Below, piece after piece: positions 56,532-64,000 of a stretch of DNA of 64,000 nt. This DNA is from Rhyacophila brunnea. Taxonomy: Eukaryota; Arthropoda; Insecta; Trichoptera; Rhyacophilidae. The notes below the pieces were generated by a model that was not told the DNA's origin, did no database searches, and saw only the letters and a program-made list of their open reading frames with translations. The DNA lies in the NCBI GenBank assembly GCA_022495005.1, contig JAGYXB010001569.1:1860001-1924000 (forward strand), given 5' to 3'. Position numbers and translations under genes: made by a program. How positions within the stretch are numbered: position 1 is the stretch's first letter; every line of letters starts with the position of its first letter.

Positions 56532-57087
56532 CAGTGACGTCCTTGGACAAAATGCCGCCCCATTTTTTATACAGTATTTTTTATCATCCTTTTATACTCC
56601 AATATCTAAGAAATGTGTTGTATTGATTCATTTCTAACAAAATATAATATGTCTAACTAAATCTAATTTAAATGCCATCACTGCTTCAATAGACAGTATT
56701 GCGAGTCCACGGTTTCAGATACATCTAAAAATACACCTGACAACTTTCAAAATTCGTGAGTGACCGGCAAAAATATTTGTATAAATTAATTAGGTAAGTA
56801 TATACCTACCTATAATTCAAATGTAATTTGAAAATCTGCACGTGTCATTGTCCAAGGAGAACAGAAGTAAACTAGACATCGCGAACCCGACAAAAAAATT
56901 ACAGTCCTGTTAAACCTTCTATGATAATTAATACATTTTATTTCCAACCAGTGAGCTGATTTTTTTAAATGGAAAGATATAAGATATAATAAGTTTGGGT
57001 ACCTATTCCTATATATACCTAATGATTCTCCTCGATTTGCCGCCCCCAAGCGACGCTCAATCTGCCTACCCCCACGGGACGTCACTG
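56532..57087. mobile_element. hAT MITE, CAGTGACGTC family
   Basis: 556 bp from CAGTGACGTCCTTGGAC to CCACGGGACGTCACTG, with exact GTTACAAT duplications at 56524-56531 and 57088-57095. It is the longer form, close to the 44381 copy. Confidence 0.92.
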
Positions 57088-57189
57088 GTTACAATATTTA
57101 AAAGCAGTATCCATTTACATAATTACATAAGTTTTTTGTTATACTGGTTGTTATTTTGTAATTAAGTCATTTTTATAATTTTGTATTAA

Positions 57190-57257
57190 TTATGTATTAT
57201 GGCACATTGGCCAATCGCTGTAATGCCGTAATACTCTTTTCCTAATAAATAAATAAC
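57190..57257 (+). mobile_element. LINE 3' end fragment
   Basis: 'tattatggcacattggcc', 'gctgtaatgccgtaatactc' and a short AAATAAATAA tail match 53625-53735. Confidence 0.5.
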
Positions 57258-57328
57258 ATTATAGAATGTATTAAATCAACGTTAGAAGAGATCTTTACAT
57301 GGCTAACTAATGCTTTGTATACCCTAGT

Positions 57329-57667
57329 CATGGCCCCCATAAGGGGGGGCTGACAGGGCTCTAGCTTGAGGGCTCAGGCATAGGAGGGGCCCGGCAAGGC
57401 GAGATGAACACATCACAAATTTCCTCTAATAGTAAAAAAATCGCCTGCGGCGCTGCTTTACATAGGCTATTGAATATTTTAAATATGTGGTTGTGCGTTG
57501 CAATTTTATGTGTTTTGATGATTGATATACTTAAATGATAATAAATTTTCATGTAGAATTTGGGAAACACTATTGTAGACTATCACACTACCCTTAACAT
57601 TAGCGATAGGTAGGTGGGCCCGTCAAAGATCCTGGCCTGGGGGCCCACTTCAAGATGTGGGGCCATG
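57329..57667. mobile_element. hAT MITE, CATGGCCCCC family
   Basis: 339 bp from CATGGCCCCCATAAG to GTGGGGCCATG, with exact ACCCTAGT duplications at 57321-57328 and 57668-57675. The body carries 'ggctgacagggctctagc', 'ggggcccggcaaggcg' and 'tagcgataggtaggtggg'. The orientation is opposite to the 34514 copy. Confidence 0.9.
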
Positions 57668-58003
57668 ACCCTAGTGCTAGTGTTTGTATACGTGCCCCTA
57701 GTAATTAAACCTGGATTTAAATGGGGGGGGGGGGCTAACATGGTATGCTGTGGGTGTAGCTGTGTTCAACCAAATCGCGTTGGAAATCGATATACATATT
57801 ATTGAATATTCCACTTAGGTTAGGTAGACGTTATATGTATAGTTATACTATGTTATGTATTATTTATATATTATTGCATTTTAATTATTTTCTTTATATT
57901 TTGAATGCTATGTACGGATCATTATTATTTTACAATCGTTGCTCATTTGAATGTTTTTTTTTTTTGAATGACTCGAAATGATATCTCATTTAAGGGGGGA
58001 GAG

Positions 58004-58337
58004 CAATGACATAAATATGGACGAAGCATCTAGACAAAAAAATGACAATCTGTTCTAACGCCATTACAATAAAGGTGATATTGCTGTAAATTCCTGGTGC
58101 TCTTTGTCGGGTCTGCCGAATGGGTCGGTTCGAACGGGTTCGCTCAAATAAACATTGACACTAGAAACACTGTTCTAACGCCATTACAATAAAGGTGATA
58201 TTGCTATAAATTCCCGATGCGTGATATCGCATAATGGAAATTGCTTGACGTCTACCTATACATGTGCGAATGTGGCTATGAGGGAATTTACTTGCTAGCT
58301 ACTGTACTGAGTGAGTTGTCCATTAATAATGTCATTG
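58004..58337. mobile_element. hAT MITE, CAATGACATTA family, inverted
   Basis: 334 bp from CAATGACATAAATATGGAC to TTAATAATGTCATTG, with exact GGGGAGAG duplications at 57996-58003 and 58338-58345. The core is doubled as in the 42329 copy. Confidence 0.9.
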
Positions 58338-58349
58338 GGGGAGAGGCAT

Positions 58350-59955
58350 AGAAATTCTTTATAATTCATTACCTAAATAATGCTTTAAACATATTTTAAT
58401 CGATCAATACCTATCTAAATACAATGGGAAAAGTAAAATAAGATATTTTTTTTATTTCAATGAGAAAGCGACAAATAATAAAAAACGGCTAAAAATAAGG
58501 GTTTTACTTCTAGATACATTTATTATTCCATATAATTTCTTGAAACAAAATTATTGATTTAATGTTGTTTAATAAGTTTTCTTGGAACTAACATATAGCT
58601 TTTGTCAATTAATTATAGTTTTTTAATTAATTATAATTATAGCGAATTTAAATGATTCGATAGCAACTTGGGTAAAATTCTTTCGAAAGCAGGATTGTCA
58701 TAATCACACATTCCTGAAGTCCACCAAAATATCTGTAATTCCACCGTGTATATATATACTAAATAACTATATATCGGTTAACGGAAGATTGGCCGCGAGG
58801 ACAATAATTACCTAACTGTAGATGGTATATTTTATTTTCAGAATATTTTTTACCATCGGCTTACGTTATGGAATCTCAGGTCACTGGGATAATTCTGTTA
58901 ATCGGCCATTAACACGAATAAGTATGTCAAAAATACTCAAATTTTATTATCCAACCGTGTCACTTCAACTCGTATTATTCAACGAAATTTGATATAGAAA
59001 AACTTGGGCGATACTCAATAATGGGTGTAGGACGACGGGACAACTGGGCGCCACGCAATCAAATGCAATTCGAAAATAAATAGACGTTCGTGAATTATAG
59101 GTATATATCGTCTCTGTTCTAGCAGAACACACTAACTGGAGAATAATAGTTTTGAGTAATTTGACTTTGAAGTTTTTAAAATGTTTGAAATGGTCCATCA
59201 TGTGAGTTTATTAAGCAATCGTAAAAAGGATGACTTTAAAATAAAGACGGTTTATTTATTAAGAAGGTTTCCAGATGGTAAAGTTTGAAATAAGGAACAT
59301 TCTGGTATAACTAACTTAATATGTCATTTTTTTCGAATTAGTCTCTTCTGCCAGAACAGTGACGATATATTTAATACTTGGTTAGAATTTAAATATTCAC
59401 ATGTAAATAATGATTTAAACATAAAAATTTAATCCATTTATTTAAATTCCGATTATTTACGACTTCCCTGGGTAAAACTCACGAGCTATTTTTTTATAAT
59501 ACTATATAAGTATAATTTGATTTACTAATATCCAAGTAGGTGCTTCATTATTAATATATAATTATTACTTGTTCATTTTCCATCTATCTCGTCAGCCGTC
59601 AGAGGACATCGTTTGTTTGTATTCGACCTTAGATCAGTAACAAGCCCGCATAATGTAGTATTTAAAACACAACCGACATACAAGTGATATTGCATTATTA
59701 TTCTATACCTAAGCAACATCCGAGAAACATAACTAACAATATAATACACGAATGTGTTGTCGATTATTGTCTTTGATACTAAACGATATAGCCACTAGCG
59801 ACTCGCATAGGTACCTACTACCTGCAAGGTTGAGTCGCCCACTTTGTCATTCATTAATAATGTATTAATATTACCGATTCAGCAGAAGTCGTTGGAAGAT
59901 GTTAACGCCTTGTGGGAAGATAGTATTACCTACGAAATTTACTAAAATACCTTTA
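58350..59955. other. Gene-less stretch, nothing recognised
   Basis: AT-rich DNA with no exon, element terminus or RNA gene that I could support. Confidence 0.4.
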
Positions 59956-59963
59956 CAATATAC

Positions 59964-60735
59964 CAGTGGCCGAAATGTGGAGGTAGGCTGTTAGATCTGA
60001 CACAAATCATCATCATCAGCCTGAATCTATTTACTGCTGGATGAAGGCCTCTTCAAGCTGCGTCTACTTCTGTCGGTCCTGTACATTGCGTTGCCACGCA
60101 CTTCCGCAGAACTTTATCATTTCATCGATCCAGCGGCCTCTAGGTCTACCTTGCGGACGTTTTGTACTTCTTGGATACCACTGGATGCCTATATTTGTCC
60201 AACAATTGTCTGTTCTTCGAGCTATGTGTAGCCCATCTCCATTTAAGGCTTTTAATAAACTCTACATCGCAAACCCTTGTCTGCTTCCTTATCCACTCAT
60301 TACTCTTTTTGTCCTTTCGCGTTATGCCCAGCATGCACCTCTCCATACCACGTTGTGCTATTCTAAGTTTCTGGATCTCTCTTTTACTTAGGGTCCATGT
60401 TTCACACGCATATATGATCACGGGAAGCACACACTGGTTGAATACTTTGCGCTTTAGGCACAGTGGAAGGTCACTTTTGAAGACATTATTCAGGTGACCA
60501 AAAGCACTCCAGCCTAGCTTTACTCTGAGAACAATTTCATCAAATATACATCCATCTATAGACACTTGTTGTCCCAGGTAGATGTAGCTTTTTACCTGAC
60601 ATAAATAATGAACACTAAAATTTGTCAGTCAAACGCATTTGTTTTCATTTAGATTTAGTATTTCAAGACTACACATTGCAAATAGTATTGGTTAGTTTTT
60701 AAAATCCAATTAAACCCTGCCTAATCCAATTCTTA
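59964..60735. mobile_element. CAGTGGCGAAGG MITE, partial, split by an RTE insertion
   Basis: The left end CAGTGGCCGAAATGTGGAGG and 'gtaggctgttagatctga' are followed at 60008 by the RTE fragment. The MITE resumes at 60596 with 'ctgacataaataatgaacac', 'atttgtcagtcaaacgc' and 'aatccaattaaaccctgcct'. It is cut off at about 60735, where a family-1 SINE begins, and the right half is not found. Confidence 0.75.
60008..60595 (-). mobile_element. RTE-type LINE, C-terminal reverse transcriptase fragment
   Basis: The minus-strand frame 60146-60565 includes LRVKLGWSAFGHLNNVFKSD, LPLCLKRKVFNQCVLPVIIY, ACETWTLSKREIQKLR, RGMERCMLGITRKDKKSNEW and SLKWRWATHSSK, the well-known end of RTE-clade polyproteins. 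It starts after YIYLGQQVSIDG. A frame shift precedes the last part (GRPRGRWIDEMI). The copy is 5'-truncated and flanked by CTGACACAAAT (59997-60007) and CTGACATAAAT (60596-60606), a target duplication with one mismatch in the host MITE. Confidence 0.85.
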
Positions 60736-60907
60736 CGATGGCCGCGTGACTTAAGCGTCGGCCTATAGCGTTGTGGGTCCCAGGTTCGAATCCTGGGTCT
60801 GGCAAATACACATATTGTTTTTCAATCTGTGTATGAGTCAGAGTATGGATCTAATAGGTTGAGCAAGTGGGTGGCATCCATTTCTCGTAAAAACAAAATC
60901 TGTTAAG
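60736..60907 (+). mobile_element. tRNA-derived SINE, family 1, 3'-truncated
   Basis: Forward copy: CGATGGCCGCGTGACTTAAG, B-box GGTTCGAATCCTGGGTCTGG and the body to 'aaaacaaaatctgttaa'. The final third is missing. Confidence 0.8.
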
Positions 60908-60909
60908 GG

Positions 60910-61315
60910 GGTTCACATTTTCAGCGAAATATTATATTGTAAATCATGTTTCATATCCGATACCTACCATACTTCTTTATAACTGTCACAAATTAATTTT
61001 ATTGTCGTTAAATACTTTCTATATACTCGAGACTGTAAGTATAGGTATATCAAACTATCATGAGAGTATCATATTTGGTTTTCAGTCACGACCCGTTTAA
61101 AAAAACGATTTTTTTTATTTGCGTGTCAGTTTATTTTTCAAATTTAGAATTTGTGCTTTTATGTTGACGTTTATCTATGTATTTTCTCAACTTGCCCATT
61201 TGAATACGTCTTCTCCCTGTCTGGAGTTTTTAACCTACCTAATAAAGAATCTAAAATTCTTAAACCTTGTGTATCTTAGAATTGAATAAAAAAAAAAATC
61301 TTTAATTAACTATTT
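60910..61315. other. Gene-less stretch, nothing recognised
   Basis: No supported feature. Confidence 0.4.
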
Positions 61316-61317
61316 TT

Positions 61318-61625
61318 TTTATTCAACGAATAATTCACAAGATTTATGAATGTAACATTCTAATTATTCAATATACATAATTTTGAAAACACTTCTGAGA
61401 AAATATATTATCGAACCTGCATCTCTCGGGTTTCGCGCCCATGTACATTGACCACAATGCTATAGGCGTCATACTTAATTGCGACAAATTTTAATTAATG
61501 ACTCTTAATACTCTCTGAAGCAGGTTCGATTCCTGCTGGGTGTTTTTTCAAAAAAAAAATTTTCTATTGGTTATAATATATTTTCTCAAAAGTGTTTTCA
61601 AAATTATGTATGTTCAAAAGAATAA
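61318..61625. mobile_element. Two family-2 SINEs head to head
   Basis: A minus-strand copy (about 61318-61480, B-box region 'cgaacctgcatctctcggg') faces a plus-strand copy (about 61505-61625, B-box GGTTCGATTCCTGCTGGG). Their tails ('tctattggttataatatatt', 'agtgttttcaaaattatgta') and flanking 'ttcaaaagaataat' or 'attattcaatatacat' sequences are mirror images, so the pair could fold into a long hairpin. Confidence 0.7.
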
Positions 61626-61629
61626 TCGT

Positions 61630-64000
61630 CAGAATTACATTGTGATTGACAGTTTCTTTCGAGATGTTTGCACAACATTTTTAATTTGAACGTTTCTAGT
61701 TGTTACAAATTCAGAATATATTATACCTACTATATTATACTATCGAATGACAAAATATCTCAACTGGTAACCTTGGCTGTACGTTACTTGCAGATTTATA
61801 CTTCTGTAGGCTTTGCCCATTCTAAAAATACGAAAAATGTGATTGTATTCGCAATAGGACATTTTTTTGTTTGGCTTTATTGCACTATTGCAGCTAATCG
61901 TACTTGATATAACATTACAACATCAATATATGTATTTATGGTTAATATACAGTTATACTAAACAACTAAACGATTATTATTTAAAGTTTATCTCGACTCT
62001 TTAACATGAGAATTTCCTAAGCGTAACAATGACAAGGCAATTTCCATGAAAACTGTTATTACAACGTGAGAAACTATCGATACTTTTACAAAATATGCAA
62101 TTATTCTTCTTCGTTGAGACCTCATGGCTGAGGATCGTACTCCTGATTGGTTAGTTGCCTAATAGCCTTGTCCACAGCTTCACTACACATATCCGTATCA
62201 ACAGATTAATATGATAGAAATGCGAAAGCCAGTCGCCATAGTGCCAAGACTTTAAAGGAAATTTTCGTTTATGATTTAATGACGGTCATACTATTAAACG
62301 CAAAAAATACAAAGACCCGTGAATGTCCTCAAATATTACCAATATTCATAGCGCGTCTCCTTAAGGGCGGACATGCTCAGCGTAGGTCAAAATGGAGTAT
62401 TTATTGTATTTTCAAAGCATCATCCTGGACATTCCTTAAACGTTGTAGATAATCTATTTACATAATTTTGAAGCCTTATTATCCTTTATATTTATTTTAA
62501 ACATTTGATGACTACATAAAGTATTTTTATTACATAAAATAGTATTCTTTTAAACCTCTCGCTCTAATGTTTTAGAATATAGTCATATTTCAGTACATGC
62601 ATGTGCGTGCATTGGTGTTAAGATTTTTTACGGTTTTTAATTTTTAAACGCATTTATAAAAACATTAGTATAATTTATGTCGACATTATTATAGTGAAAT
62701 ATTTACGATAAAAAATTATATCGATAATCTCTGTGATCCCAAATTTAACAAGAATTAGGCATTTTATTATTCAAAACATGGGCAAGATTAACACATTTGA
62801 AGATAATTCTAAAGATACTAATTATAAACTATGTCTTTGACCATTCAAGTGTGATAAACATCCTACGAATAATGATTGCTTTATAATAATTATTGACCTA
62901 AGAATAAGGTAGTGTTCTTTTGATATACGCCATTTCTTTTGGCATTCCCCAGTGGTTAAGCTACAACACACGGCCATAGCCATAAATTGATAAACTATAA
63001 ATCGAAGTAGGGAGTAAAATGATGTTAACGCGCATGTCCCATCTTAACGCTTTTAAACTTTAATGCGTATTACGTATCTATTGAAAATTACATATTATAA
63101 TATTCTTAAACAGGTGTTTACGTTAATCGAATATTATTTATCGACATTCAAGAATCGTACCCTTTTACAGACACACCCAGAAGGTAACACTCTTCCCTTA
63201 TTTGTGTATTGCCTGCCTGTGGGTCAATCTGAAAAGAACTCAATCCCTTCCTTTCAGACTTTCGTATTATGTGAATACATTAATTTTAATTCAGAATGCT
63301 ATATTTTTTTACAAATCTGAGAAAATTTTAGTTATAAATACCTACTGAATATTTACGAAAATGAAATTAGAAATATATTAGTTTTTTTATTTCTTTTGTT
63401 TCTCCATTTAAAAGATATGTTTTATATTTGTAAGGGAGGTGAAAATTTTGGGTTCCAGCCCAGGAGGCAACCACCCTTGGCACGGCCCTGAATCTATTTA
63501 TTATATAAATTAAAATATAGATAGTAAGGTGCCTGATTACTAGAGGCATCAAACGGAAAAATATGAAGCTTGCAAATTGAATCAATTTTTTTTAATTTTC
63601 AAATAAGTGTTTAAATTAATCAATACATACCTACATAAAACATAACATTTTTTTAATGTTTTATAGTCAAAGATAGACAAACGTTATAAATGGTAATTCG
63701 TTACAGTATCCTATCTTATTATGACATTATTTTTTATGGTTATGTTTATCATTAAAATGTTGTAAAAGTTTTCTCTAATGCAGTGAAACTGTTTGAATAA
63801 TTAAAATTTATAGTTTTAATATAATTTATATTTATTTAAAAAAAAAACATCGATTTTTATAATAAAATATAATGTGTATAACTAAGGACTCGAAATGGAC
63901 TGGAATGCACAGAAGCGCACCTCCGGCTCATGACACCCTCGAGATTATCGTTCTGTCTTTTAGAAACAATAATTTGACCATCTGCGTATCTATTTTATAC
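61630..64000. other. Gene-less end of the window with repeat scraps
   Basis: No gene recognised. An inverted copy of the 250-bp repeat lies at about 62218-62350 ('aatgcgaaagccagtcgcca', 'ctcaaatattaccaatattc'). A hAT-like right end (CCTTGGCACGGCCCTG) lies at 63475-63490, a dispersed AT-rich repeat at 63530-63720 as at 35430, and a piece like the CAGCGCTCGAAATGG MITE end at 63889-63902. Confidence 0.4.

Noticed and set aside
60041..60497. Plus-strand frames of 111 and 116 codons
   Set aside because: They are antisense to the RTE reverse transcriptase fragment at 60008-60595.

Overview
This is nuclear DNA of an insect. It contains spliced genes with GT-AG introns and one complete 8-exon gene of the insect-specific 7tm_6 odorant receptor family. 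The DNA is AT-rich and crowded with small transposons. I could not fix the insect order from sequence alone; repeat style and composition would fit Hemiptera or Lepidoptera.

Genes. Three protein genes could be reconstructed by following open reading frames across splice sites and checking that every exon phase matches. (1) A KANSL2/NSL2-like gene (+ strand, nine exons, 6699-14710) encodes a subunit of the NSL histone acetyltransferase complex; its first exon was not found. (2) LSM5 (+ strand, three exons, 27322-28805) is complete at 92 aa and encodes a subunit of the Lsm2-8 and Lsm1-7 RNA-binding rings. (3) An odorant receptor (- strand, eight exons, 38427-22930) is complete at 464 aa. LSM5 lies wholly inside intron 5 of the receptor gene on the opposite strand. 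A GC-richer, promoter-like block near 47 kb and a possible non-coding exon at 56.2 kb hint at a further + strand transcription unit whose coding part is not in the window.

Mobile DNA by region. 1-3 kb: Helitron helicase fragment with a Helitron 3' end, a Tigger/pogo remnant, and a hAT transposase remnant. 3.9-6.5 kb: a 2.6-kb DNA transposon with inverted ends, a probable ATAT target duplication and a decayed DUF7869-like transposase. 6.7-15 kb: KANSL2 with SINEs and a MITE in its introns. 16-21.3 kb: MITEs, a Tigger-like element and a 1.29-kb mariner. 22.3-38.4 kb: the receptor gene, whose introns hold nested MITEs, a Harbinger-type element, SINEs, retrotransposon pieces and a Helitron with about nine tandem internal repeats. 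40-64 kb: no firm coding gene, but many short non-autonomous elements.

Several hAT-type MITE families could be defined to the base, because inverted ends are flanked by exact or near-exact 8-bp target duplications: CAGTGACGTC (4 copies), CAATGACATTA (3), CATGGCCCCC (3), CAGTGGCGAAGG (3 full, 1 partial) and CAGCGCTCGAAATGG (2). At least three tRNA-derived SINE families are present. Nested insertions give relative ages for several elements. I saw no CRISPR array, operon or other prokaryotic system, and no convincing new multi-gene system. The most notable items are the nested LSM5/receptor arrangement, the DUF7869-type transposon, the tandem-repeat Helitron and the MITE families.
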